Assembly: GCA_030018745.1 (NCBI GenBank) | Contig: JASEHB010000018.1 | Location: 1-13,426 of the forward strand | Origin: Desulfatibacillaceae bacterium | GTDB taxonomy: Bacteria > Desulfobacterota > Desulfobacteria > Desulfobacterales > Desulfatibacillaceae | DNA length: 13,426 nucleotides | Direction of reading: 5' to 3' | Shown here: positions 1 to 6,360 of the stretch, piece after piece | Layout: each line of letters opens with the position of its first letter | Position numbering within the stretch: the stretch's first letter is position 1 | Program-made: the position numbers and the translations under genes | Notes under the pieces: generated by a model | Told to the model about the DNA's origin: nothing | What the model saw: the letters and a program-made list of their open reading frames with translations, nothing else | Database searches by the model: none

Positions 1-10
1 AAAGAATTTG

Positions 11-46
11 AGGGCAGGGGGGCTATCAACTCCCCTGCCTTTTTTC
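11..46 (+). terminator. Intrinsic terminator of an upstream transcript
   Basis: A perfect 8-bp GC-rich stem (GGCAGGGG at 13-20 with CCCCTGCC at 32-39) encloses an 11-nt loop and is followed directly by six T (40-45). An A-T pair can extend the base. This is a textbook rho-independent terminator for a + strand gene ending left of the window, and it isolates the first gene here from read-through. Confidence 0.88.
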
Positions 47-103
47 AGGCCAAAAATCCAGCCCAATGGCCCTGCTTAAGCGCAATTCCCACCCACCACG
101 GTC

Positions 104-132
104 TTGACATGGGCTGCATTGCCACGGATACT
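104..132 (+). promoter_or_regulatory. Probable sigma-70-type promoter for the TPP-enzyme run
   Basis: A perfect -35 hexamer TTGACA (104-109) is followed after exactly 17 nt by GATACT (127-132), which matches the -10 consensus at four of six positions. It lies between the upstream terminator and the ribosome site of the first gene, giving a leader of about 70 nt. The position also argues against an ATG at 109 being the real start, because that codon would lie inside the promoter. No promoter mapping is available; the call rests on consensus and context. Confidence 0.6.
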
Positions 133-194
133 TGCCTTATTAAAACTCAAGATAATCGCAACAGATCTTTGTTTGGCCGGGCTTCTCTTTTTTT

Positions 195-199
195 AGGAG
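195..199 (+). promoter_or_regulatory. Ribosome binding site that fixes the first gene start at 208
   Basis: AGGAG at 195-199 sits 8 nt before ATG 208, an ideal spacing. The longer in-frame start at 109 has no such site, and its extra 33 residues show no resemblance to the TPP-enzyme N-terminus. Confidence 0.8.
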
Positions 200-207
200 C
201 AAGAAAA

Positions 208-2070
208 ATGGCGCGAATCAGCGGAAGGCAGGTTTTGGCGCAAAGCATAAAGGCGCTTGGCATAGGCCGGGTTTTCACGGTCAGGGCGCCGGGCCTTGAT
301 GAACTTGTTGAGGTTCTGGAGCAGGAGAGCGGGGCGCAGGTATTTTTTGCCCATGACGAGGTTGCGGCAACCCTAATGGCGGATGGTTTTGCGCGGCGCT
401 CCAAAAAGGCTGTTGCCGTGCTCACGGGTGCATGGGGCCGCGCCCTGGCCCAGGTGGCAGGCGTAACCAATGCCTGGGCAGACAGGGTTCCTTTGCTTGC
501 CATTTCCCTTTGCCCTGATGCAGGGCCTGACAATAACAAGGGCTGGAACCGGGCAGACTTTGACCAGGGCGCGGTTTTTGCGCCTGTGGTGCGCTGGCGG
601 GGCCGGATCAGCTCGCCGGAGCAGATTCCAAATGCCCTTGCCAATGCTGTGATGGCAAGCAGAGCAGGGCGCATGGGGCCTGCGCATCTGGATATATGCC
701 CCAGCGCCCTGAAAGCAAGCGCTGATGAAAAGGTTCTTGCCTTTCTGCCTCCTGTTGCAGACCCGGACGCAGTAATCGAGCCTGCCCGCATACCCGCAGA
801 TTCAACGGCTCTGAACCAGGCTCTGGCCCTTATAAAAAATGCAAAAAAGCCGCTCATCTTTGCAGGGGGAGGGGTCAAATCGTCCGCTGCAAGCGCAGTG
901 CTTGAGGCCTTTGCCCAGGCCTTTGGAATTCCGGTTGCTACAAGCATGTCGGGCATAGGGGCAATACCTTCTGATTCGCCCTTTTGCATTGGCGCGCCAA
1001 GCTACACGGCAGGGGAGACCTTTCATGCGGCAATCCGCGAAGCGGATGTGGTGATTGCTGTTGGGGCTGCCTTCTCCGGGCTGGAGGGCTTTGGCCTGCC
1101 CCCCATCTGGAGTGCGGATATTGCCTTTATCCATGTGGATAACGATCCGCTGGTATTCGGGGTCAATGTAAGCCCGCAGGTGAGTGTTCTGGGCGATGTC
1201 CGCACGGTGCTGACTCAAATCCACCAAGCTCTTTCAAAATCGGGCTTTTCTGCGCCTGCTGACTGGAAGCCCTGGCATGAGTATCTCATGCGCCTCAAGG
1301 AAGGCCGCAAAAAGCGCCTTGCAGACTTTGCCATGAAGAACTGGGCCAAGCCCCACCAGGGGCGGCTTGCTCTGGATTTGGCCCGCTTCATGGTTGAGCA
1401 GGATGCCATAATGGTCATTGACGGGGGCAACACGCCACTTTATGCGGCATCGTATGCGCCGGGACTTGCCCCGGATCAGGCATTCTTTCCCTTTGGCATG
1501 GCTGCGCTTGGCGGCGGTGTCCCCTATGCAGTAGGTGTTTCTCTGGCTGCAAGGGGAAAGCGCGTCATGCTCGTAACCGGAGATGGCTCCTTTCTTTATG
1601 CTGTGCAGGAGCTTGAAACAATCCGCCGCCTCAATCTGCCTGTAACAATTTTCGTGAACAACGATTCTGCCTGGAACATGATAAAGGCCATGCAGGACAG
1701 CTTTTTTGAATGCCGCTATGTGGGAACCTGCATACCGGAAACCGATTACGCAAAAATCGCCAAAGGCTTTGGCATACCTGCCATGCGGGTTACAAAGGCC
1801 GCCCAGATGGACAGGGCTTTGGAATTTGCGGCAGACCACAGCGGCCCGGTGCTTGTGGACTGCGTCACAGACTGCAAGAACCTGCCTGACAGCCTTCTTT
1901 CCTTTACCCTTGTGGAATTTGAAGGCTCACTTACCCAGCTTGATCCAAAAAAGGTGCTCAAAAGCCTTTGGATGAACAGGAGCATGGGCCTGGCCCGGAG
2001 CCGCCACATGGCCGACTATATACGCAAGGCCATTGTGGGCATAAATCCTGTGGAAAAGAGAGGTCTTTAA
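208..2070 (+). CDS. Thiamine-pyrophosphate enzyme, acetolactate synthase-like (intact member of a pair)
   Basis: A 620-residue member of the TPP-dependent decarboxylase/carboligase family (acetolactate synthase, pyruvate oxidase, benzoylformate decarboxylase, 2-hydroxyacyl-CoA lyase). The domain order is standard: PYR (N) domain about 1-170, central domain about 195-340, PP (C) domain about 385-555. The conserved catalytic Glu is present (E51, in HDE). The TPP/metal motif is complete: GDGS at 458-461 and NN at 484-485. A tail of about 65 residues beyond the PP domain is longer than usual, and I cannot assign it. The start is ATG 208, supported by the ribosome site at 195-199. The stop lies 2 nt before the start of a paralogous TPP gene, so the two are almost certainly co-expressed, and a crotonase-like gene follows. 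Known family reactions use 2-keto acids or 2-hydroxyacyl-CoA. The actual substrate cannot be read from sequence, and biosynthetic IlvB is unlikely because no ilvN or ilvC is adjacent. Confidence 0.9.
   Translation: MARISGRQVLAQSIKALGIGRVFTVRAPGLDELVEVLEQESGAQVFFAHDEVAATLMADGFARRSKKAVAVLTGAWGRALAQVAGVTNAWADRVPLLAISLCPDAGPDNNKGWNRADFDQGAVFAPVVRWRGRISSPEQIPNALANAVMASRAGRMGPAHLDICPSALKASADEKVLAFLPPVADPDAVIEPARIPADSTALNQALALIKNAKKPLIFAGGGVKSSAASAVLEAFAQAFGIPVATSMSGIGAIPSDSPFCIGAPSYTAGETFHAAIREADVVIAVGAAFSGLEGFGLPPIWSADIAFIHVDNDPLVFGVNVSPQVSVLGDVRTVLTQIHQALSKSGFSAPADWKPWHEYLMRLKEGRKKRLADFAMKNWAKPHQGRLALDLARFMVEQDAIMVIDGGNTPLYAASYAPGLAPDQAFFPFGMAALGGGVPYAVGVSLAARGKRVMLVTGDGSFLYAVQELETIRRLNLPVTIFVNNDSAWNMIKAMQDSFFECRYVGTCIPETDYAKIAKGFGIPAMRVTKAAQMDRALEFAADHSGPVLVDCVTDCKNLPDSLLSFTLVEFEGSLTQLDPKKVLKSLWMNRSMGLARSRHMADYIRKAIVGINPVEKRGL
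2058..2063 (+). promoter_or_regulatory. Ribosome binding site for the second TPP gene, inside the first
   Basis: GAGAGG at 2058-2063 lies within the last codons of the preceding gene, 9 nt before ATG 2073. It selects 2073 over the upstream in-frame ATG at 1968, whose extra 35 residues are out-of-frame readings of the first gene and look nothing like the family. Confidence 0.7.
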
Positions 2071-2072
2071 TC

Positions 2073-3620
2073 ATGGAAATAACCAATGGCGGCGAAATTC
2101 TTGTGCAGGCCCTTGCCCGTCAGGGCGTGAAAAAGGTCTTTTCCATAATCGGCGGACAGATGGGCACAATGTATGATGCCATCGGGCGGCACCCGGACAT
2201 GGAGGTCATCACCCCGCGCTCCGAGGCGTCTGCGGCCTTGATGGCCTGCGGCTACACCGCATCCACGGGTGCGCCCTGCGTCTCAATGGCAACTGTGGGG
2301 GCAGGTGTTGTTTATGAAACAGCCGGGCTTTTAATGGCCTGGCTGGACTATCTGCCCGTGCTTTCCATAGCCCCCCAGGTGCAGAGCTACAAGATGAAGC
2401 CCCACCAGGAAAACCTTCAGGCCTGCGACCAGGATCTGCTTTTTGCGCCCTTCACCAAGTTCTGCGCCATCGGCTATCATGCAAAACGCCTTCCCCAGCT
2501 TGTGGACAGGGCCTTGCGGGAGGCCCTTTGCAACATACCCGGCCCTGTGCATCTGGATGTCCCGGTGGACATTCTCTTTGAAAGGCAGGTGCTGACAAAG
2601 GCCCAAAAGGAGCGGCTTTTTGCAGCCCCTTCAAATACCCGTTACCAGGGGGCCATTCTTCCTGACCCAAAAGCCGTCAAACGGGCCGAAAAGATGATTG
2701 CCGCGGCAAAAAAACCCCTTGTTCTGTTGGGCCAGGGCATGGGCAGGCCCACCCGGCACAAAGAGCTTGGCAGCCTGCTGATCAAAGCAAAAATTCCTGT
2801 TATTGCCACAAGCAAAAGTTCGGGCGCTGTGTGGGCGGCAAAGGGCGTGGATGCGGGCCAAGCCTTTGTTTTTGAGCAAAGTGCGGCTGCAATGAAGGTT
2901 TTTAACGAGGTGGACTGCCTTATTGTGCTTGGCAAAGATGCCCAAAGCGCCAGACTCCTGGAAAAGGCGTCTCTTGCCAAAACCCCGCCTTTTGTGATCC
3001 ATGCAGAAAGCGACCCGGTCGCCTTAAATGCACCATCCCAAAGCTATGCGCCTTTGTGGGGGGACCCGGAAAGGGTGTTTGCAGGCCTTTTGACAGCCTT
3101 TTCACCTGATGGGGCATGGGCGGAGAGGGTTTGCAGCGCATCTGCAAAGGCAGCCGCAAGCCTTGCCGGGGATTTTGCACACAGCCGGAGCCTTTTTGAA
3201 GAAACCGCCAAAAGCATAGGCGCAAAAGATATGATTGTGGCAGATGGTTTAAAAGCCTGCCATGCAGTTACAGCCTTTTTGGGCAAAACCCCCTGTAAGG
3301 GTGTTTTTCTGCTGGATGGCGTTGAAGTGGCAGGAACCGGCCTTCCCTTTGCCATAGGCGCTGCCGTGGGCAACCCGGCCAGCCACATTTATCTGGCCTG
3401 CGAGCAAAATGCCCTTTTTCACAACCTGCGGGAAACGGCAACAGCCGTATGCCTGGGCCTTGAAAACCTTACCATAATCTGCCCGGATGCCCAGAGTGCA
3501 GGGCAGGGTGTTGGGGGGCCTGACACAGCCAAAATTCTTGCTGGCCTTGGGCTTTCAACCCGGATATTTGAAAAAGGCCCGGCCTTGGTGGCAAGTGTTG
3601 GTTTAGCAATGGCGGTTTAA
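2073..3620 (+). CDS. TPP-enzyme paralog with a lost cofactor motif in the PP domain
   Basis: A 515-residue protein with the TPP-enzyme fold: PYR domain about 1-170, central domain about 195-345, PP-like domain about 380-515. The PYR domain looks functional and retains the catalytic Glu position (E51 in RSEASAALMACGY). In the PP domain the GDGS motif aligns with EQNA (444-447), and the following Asn-Asn region reads CPD (470-472). The Asp and Asn that hold the metal ion and TPP diphosphate are therefore missing. The reading frame is intact, with no stop or frameshift, so this looks like a maintained, altered subunit rather than a decayed gene. It starts 2 nt after the first TPP gene, with a ribosome site inside that gene, which implies near-equal expression. 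In this family active sites form between the PYR domain of one subunit and the PP domain of another. A hetero-oligomer in which this protein supplies a PYR half-site or a regulatory scaffold is the natural inference. Its substrate is unknown. Confidence 0.85.
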   Translation: MEITNGGEILVQALARQGVKKVFSIIGGQMGTMYDAIGRHPDMEVITPRSEASAALMACGYTASTGAPCVSMATVGAGVVYETAGLLMAWLDYLPVLSIAPQVQSYKMKPHQENLQACDQDLLFAPFTKFCAIGYHAKRLPQLVDRALREALCNIPGPVHLDVPVDILFERQVLTKAQKERLFAAPSNTRYQGAILPDPKAVKRAEKMIAAAKKPLVLLGQGMGRPTRHKELGSLLIKAKIPVIATSKSSGAVWAAKGVDAGQAFVFEQSAAAMKVFNEVDCLIVLGKDAQSARLLEKASLAKTPPFVIHAESDPVALNAPSQSYAPLWGDPERVFAGLLTAFSPDGAWAERVCSASAKAAASLAGDFAHSRSLFEETAKSIGAKDMIVADGLKACHAVTAFLGKTPCKGVFLLDGVEVAGTGLPFAIGAAVGNPASHIYLACEQNALFHNLRETATAVCLGLENLTIICPDAQSAGQGVGGPDTAKILAGLGLSTRIFEKGPALVASVGLAMAV

Positions 3621-3630
3621 AAGCCTCTAA

Positions 3631-3646
3631 CCTGTCTTTACAGGAG
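3631..3646 (+). promoter_or_regulatory. Ribosome binding site partly buried in a small hairpin
   Basis: AGGAG (3642-3646) lies 6 nt before ATG 3653. CCTGT (3631-3635) can pair with ACAGG (3640-3644) across a four-base loop, covering the first three bases of the ribosome site. A 5-bp stem is weak, so any effect on translation would be modest and is untested. Confidence 0.5.
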
Positions 3647-3652
3647 AAACCC

Positions 3653-4666
3653 ATGCACCGCTTCATCACAACAAAAAAAGTAAACCAGACCCTTTGGATA
3701 AGTCTTGTCAATCCGCCGCTCAATTTTTTGACAACAGATATGCTTGCCGAGATTTTTGAGGTGTTCAAAGAGGCAAAAGATGACGATTCCGTGCGGGTGG
3801 TGGCCCTGACCGGCGGCGTTGAAGACACTTTTATCATGCACTTTTCCATTCCAGAGCTTGCACAGGTGGCGATAGATAACAAAAAGTGGGGCATGAATCT
3901 GGCCGCCAAATCGTGCCTTGCCAAGGCCTCCCTTGGCGCCCTTGTGGGGGCGGGCAATTGGCTCATGGATGCCTCCCCTGCATTTGAAACTCTCCAGATA
4001 AAGGCCGCAAAACTCATAAGAAAGCAAAACTCCACCCTTTATCTTTGGCTTGTCATGCACAGGCTCATCCGCTTTATTGAGCGCTTCCCCAAAATCACGG
4101 TTGCAGCCATCAACGGGCCGGTAAACGGCGGGGGAATGGAGCTTTCCGCTGCCTTTGACTTCCGCTTCATGGTTTCCGACCAGGGCTTTGGCCTTGGCCA
4201 GCCCGAAGTTCTGGTGGGCATTATTCCCGGCGGTGGCGGCTCCCAGCGGGTGCCACGGCTCATGGGCCTGCCAAAGGCGCTCGAATGGATGCTTGCAGGC
4301 AATCTTTTAACCCCAAAACAGGGCAAGGAGCTTGGGCTTTTGACAGACACCTTTCCCAAAAAGAGCTTTGACAAAAAGGTACAGGACCTTTGCGATCTTT
4401 TGTCCAAGCGTCCTCCCATAGCAGTTGCGGCTGTCAAAAAAACCGTGCGCATGGCAAATGAAGCACCCATTGCAAAGGGCCTTGCCCAGGAGCTTGTGCA
4501 AAGCCTTGTGTGCTTTGCCTCAAAAGATGCGGCAAAGGCGCTTGATGCCTACACAAAGCTCATCAACGAGAACCTGGATGTACCCCAGGACCGCCGCATA
4601 AGCCCTGACGAGCTTTTTGAGATAATGACATCCGCCAAATTTGTGGAACCTTTTGAGGGCAAATGA
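3653..4666 (+). CDS. Enlarged crotonase (enoyl-CoA hydratase/isomerase family) protein
   Basis: A 337-residue crotonase-fold protein, clearly longer than the usual 255-265. Both classical enoyl-CoA hydratase acids are present: E163 in GGGMEL (corresponding to Glu144 of rat mitochondrial hydratase) and E185 in GQPEV (Glu164). The following IPGGGGSQR stretch is also standard, so hydration/dehydration chemistry on an acyl-CoA is plausible. Extra length comes from a segment of about 60 residues (about 68-128) between the first oxyanion-hole strand and the catalytic core, and from a C-terminal tail (about 305-337). The first oxyanion-hole segment reads FIMHFSIPEL (60-69) instead of the common AGADL pattern. 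The gene starts 32 nt after the TPP pair and is presumably in the same transcript. The substrate is unknown: a CoA ester made or consumed by the TPP enzymes is an inference. No signal peptide is seen, so it is cytoplasmic. Confidence 0.87.
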   Translation: MHRFITTKKVNQTLWISLVNPPLNFLTTDMLAEIFEVFKEAKDDDSVRVVALTGGVEDTFIMHFSIPELAQVAIDNKKWGMNLAAKSCLAKASLGALVGAGNWLMDASPAFETLQIKAAKLIRKQNSTLYLWLVMHRLIRFIERFPKITVAAINGPVNGGGMELSAAFDFRFMVSDQGFGLGQPEVLVGIIPGGGGSQRVPRLMGLPKALEWMLAGNLLTPKQGKELGLLTDTFPKKSFDKKVQDLCDLLSKRPPIAVAAVKKTVRMANEAPIAKGLAQELVQSLVCFASKDAAKALDAYTKLINENLDVPQDRRISPDELFEIMTSAKFVEPFEGK

Positions 4667-4700
4667 GTTTTTTTGATGGCTCTGCCAGGATATCAGACCT

Positions 4701-5381
4701 ATGCCCAAAAAAAAGGAGGCCATACTTTATTTTGCAAAATACCCTGAACCCGGCAGGGTAAAGACAAGGCTTGCCGATGCAATTGGCAATGCCGCGGCAG
4801 CAAACCTTTACAGGGCCTTTGTTGAGGAAATATATCTGCGCCTTGAAAAGGCCGGCTTTGAAGTGGTTGTGTTTTTTGACCCGCCGGAAAAGAGGGAGGC
4901 CTTTGCCGCCTGGCTTGGCAGCCCGCACCTTGTTGCCCAGAAACAGACGGCAGATTTGGGCCAGAGGATGTGCGCCGCCTTTGAGCATGCCTTTGACCTG
5001 GGCTTTGACAAGGCAATTTGTTTAGGCAGCGATGCGCCTGATTTACCCCTTGTTTTTGTGCGCCAAGCCTTTGAAGCATTGGATAAGGTTGATGCAGTCA
5101 TCGGCCCCTGCTTTGATGGGGGCTATTACGGAATAGGCTTTTCAAAAAACTCCTTTTTGCCTGCCGCTTTTTGCGGCCCCCAGTGGGGCGGCACAAAAGT
5201 AACCAGAAAGAGCATTGAAATATTGTCGGAAAACAGCCGCTCGGTTTATCTGGCGGAGTTCTGGAGTGATGTGGACAGGGTTGAAGACTTACGGGAATTG
5301 AACAGCCGCAACCTGGCACAAAAGTCCCTTTCGGATTCTCTTGCCAGGCTTGTATCCCGCTTTGTCAAAACCCTTCACTAA
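4701..5381 (+). CDS. TIGR04282/DUF2064-type GT-A nucleotidyl/glycosyl transferase (rSAM/selenodomain-associated transferase 1)
   Basis: A 226-residue protein of the DUF2064 family with a GT-A nucleotide-sugar-transferase-like fold. Motifs seen in order: AKYPEPGRVKTRL near the N-terminus (12-24; the Lys/Arg suit a nucleotide-phosphate loop), GSDAPDLP at 109-116 (metal-binding aspartates), GPCFDGGYYGIG at 135-146, and a C-terminal SDVDRVEDL at 189-197. The start at ATG 4701 has a modest AGGA at 4687-4690. The next gene is the usual companion (TIGR04283 type), 25 nt downstream. In other bacteria this pair clusters with radical-SAM/selenodomain protein ArsS and methyltransferase ArsM, and it is linked to arsenosugar formation. 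Neither partner is in this window, so an arsenic role is only a possibility. It is 34 nt behind the crotonase and could be read from the same promoter. Confidence 0.88.
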   Translation: MPKKKEAILYFAKYPEPGRVKTRLADAIGNAAAANLYRAFVEEIYLRLEKAGFEVVVFFDPPEKREAFAAWLGSPHLVAQKQTADLGQRMCAAFEHAFDLGFDKAICLGSDAPDLPLVFVRQAFEALDKVDAVIGPCFDGGYYGIGFSKNSFLPAAFCGPQWGGTKVTRKSIEILSENSRSVYLAEFWSDVDRVEDLRELNSRNLAQKSLSDSLARLVSRFVKTLH

Positions 5382-5406
5382 AATCTTGTTGCCCCTGGCG
5401 AACAAA

Positions 5407-6087
5407 ATGCCCTTGCGCCTTTCAGTAATAATCCCTGCCTACAATGAGGAGCAAAACCTGCCCCGCACCCTAAAAAAACTTGTGGGCTTTTGCCATGAGG
5501 TGATTGTGGTGGATGGCCACAGCCAGGACGCCACAGCCAAAATCGCCAGCAAAATGGGTGCGCAGGTACTGCTTTCACAAAAGGGCAGGGGCCTGCAAAT
5601 GGCTTTGGGGGCCAGCAAGGCAAAAGGCGATGTGCTTTGCTTTGTCCATGCAGACACCCTTGTTCCAAAAGACTTTGCCAGACACATAAGCCTCGCTTTA
5701 AAGGACAGCCGCGTGGTTTGGGGGGCCTTTGCCCTGGGAGTTGATGCAAGAACTTTGGGGCTGAACCTTATCTGCCTTGGGGCCAACCTTCGCACACGCC
5801 TTTTTAAGCTGCCCTACGGGGATCAGGCCATTTTTGTTAGAAGGGATGCCTATTTTGCTGTTGGCGGCTTTGCACCTGTCCCGCTTATGGAAGATGTTGA
5901 CCTTGCGAGAAAACTTGGCAGGATTGGGCGTTTTTGCTTTGTCCGGGCCAGGGTTGTTACTTCTGCAAGGCGCTGGCAGCAGGAAGGCCTTTTGGCCCGG
6001 ACTTTGAAAAACTACTCGCTTTTGCTGCGCCATGCTTTTGGAGACTCCCCACAATCCCTGGCAAAAAAATATAAGGATTCGCGCTGA
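5407..6087 (+). CDS. TIGR04283-type family 2 glycosyltransferase (rSAM/selenodomain-associated transferase 2)
   Basis: A 226-residue GT2-like glycosyltransferase. It opens with the classical LSVIIPAYNEEQNL (5-18), followed by VVDGHSQD (34-41), the acidic FVHADT (79-84) in the DxD position, PYGDQAIF (136-143), the acceptor/catalytic-type MEDVDLARKLGR (161-172) and RRWQQEG (188-194). All of these are typical of TIGR04283 proteins, which are paired with the DUF2064 type encoded just upstream. I chose ATG 5407 because the family pattern begins immediately after it. An in-frame TTG at 5341 would overlap the previous gene by 41 bp, and TTGs at 5386/5389 are also possible. None has a convincing ribosome site, and translation may depend on coupling to the upstream gene. 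No transmembrane segment is evident, so it is likely a cytoplasmic enzyme. The sugar donor and acceptor are unknown. Confidence 0.87.
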   Translation: MPLRLSVIIPAYNEEQNLPRTLKKLVGFCHEVIVVDGHSQDATAKIASKMGAQVLLSQKGRGLQMALGASKAKGDVLCFVHADTLVPKDFARHISLALKDSRVVWGAFALGVDARTLGLNLICLGANLRTRLFKLPYGDQAIFVRRDAYFAVGGFAPVPLMEDVDLARKLGRIGRFCFVRARVVTSARRWQQEGLLARTLKNYSLLLRHAFGDSPQSLAKKYKDSR

Positions 6088-6360
6088 TTTGCGGCTCTTT
6101 ATTGATTTTTGACCGGGAAAAAATGCCCCAAGCCTGCGGTCCGCCAAGGGGTCTTATAAATATTTTGAAGTTAAATTAAAATGTTATCCGTGTACTGACC
6201 TGTTTTGCCGGTTGACATAAGCACTTGCCTTTGTTAACCTTATAACAGGTGTTTGTTGGTTTTTTGTTTGCCGGGAGCTTTTTAAAGGCCAGCCGGGGAT
6301 GAGGGGGCGCTTTGAGCTATTGTGCTTACGGCTGCCGGGGCTGTTTGAGGATGCTCCGTC
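6088..6360. other. 273-bp intergenic region with promoter-like elements and an inverted repeat
   Basis: This is the largest gap inside the + strand series, and it is AT-rich around 6152-6182. It contains a perfect TTGACA at 6212-6217; 17 nt further, TAACCT (6235-6240) is only a 3-of-6 match to the -10. Flanking these is an inverted repeat, ACCTGTT (6198-6204) with AACAGGT (6244-6250), which could be an operator or chance. A CCCC/GGGG pairing (6126-6129 with 6148-6151) after the last transferase gene has a poor interior and no T-run, so I do not call it a terminator. GAGG at 6347-6350 serves the next gene. I see no small gene. Confidence 0.5.

Noticed and set aside
109..207. In-frame extension of the first TPP gene to ATG 109
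   Set aside because: It would begin inside the TTGACA/GATACT promoter and lacks a ribosome site. ATG 208 has AGGAG at ideal spacing, and the family N-terminus starts there.
1234..1839. 201-residue open frame antisense to the first TPP gene
   Set aside because: Low-complexity Arg/His/Cys-rich translation with no recognisable motif, wholly inside a clearly conserved gene: a shadow frame. The same applies to the other antisense frames at 147-989, 802-1227, 7105-7650 and 11083-11445.
1968..2072. Extension of the second TPP gene to ATG 1968
   Set aside because: The added residues are an out-of-frame reading of the first gene's 3' end, and ATG 2073 has its own ribosome site.
208..3620. Calling the TPP genes ilvB / acetolactate synthase
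   Set aside because: No ilvN or ilvC neighbour, one paralog lacks the cofactor motif, and the family covers many other reactions. The resemblance is at fold and motif level only.
3653..4666. Calling the crotonase a ring-opening hydrolase of anaerobic benzoate degradation (BamA type)
   Set aside because: It lacks the sequence patterns I associate with that enzyme, and no other benzoyl-CoA pathway gene is present. Length alone is not evidence.
5341..5406. TTG start at 5341 for the TIGR04283 protein
   Set aside because: It overlaps the upstream gene by 41 bp and has no ribosome site; the GT2 pattern begins right after ATG 5407. TTG 5386/5389 remain possible.
6126..6151. Possible terminator after the TIGR04283 gene
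   Set aside because: Only CCCC/GGGG pairs at the base, with a poorly pairing interior and no T-run directly after.
6212..6229. Sigma-54-like promoter before the phosphatase
   Set aside because: The -24 element has GA in place of the invariant GG, and the TTGC element is one base too far.
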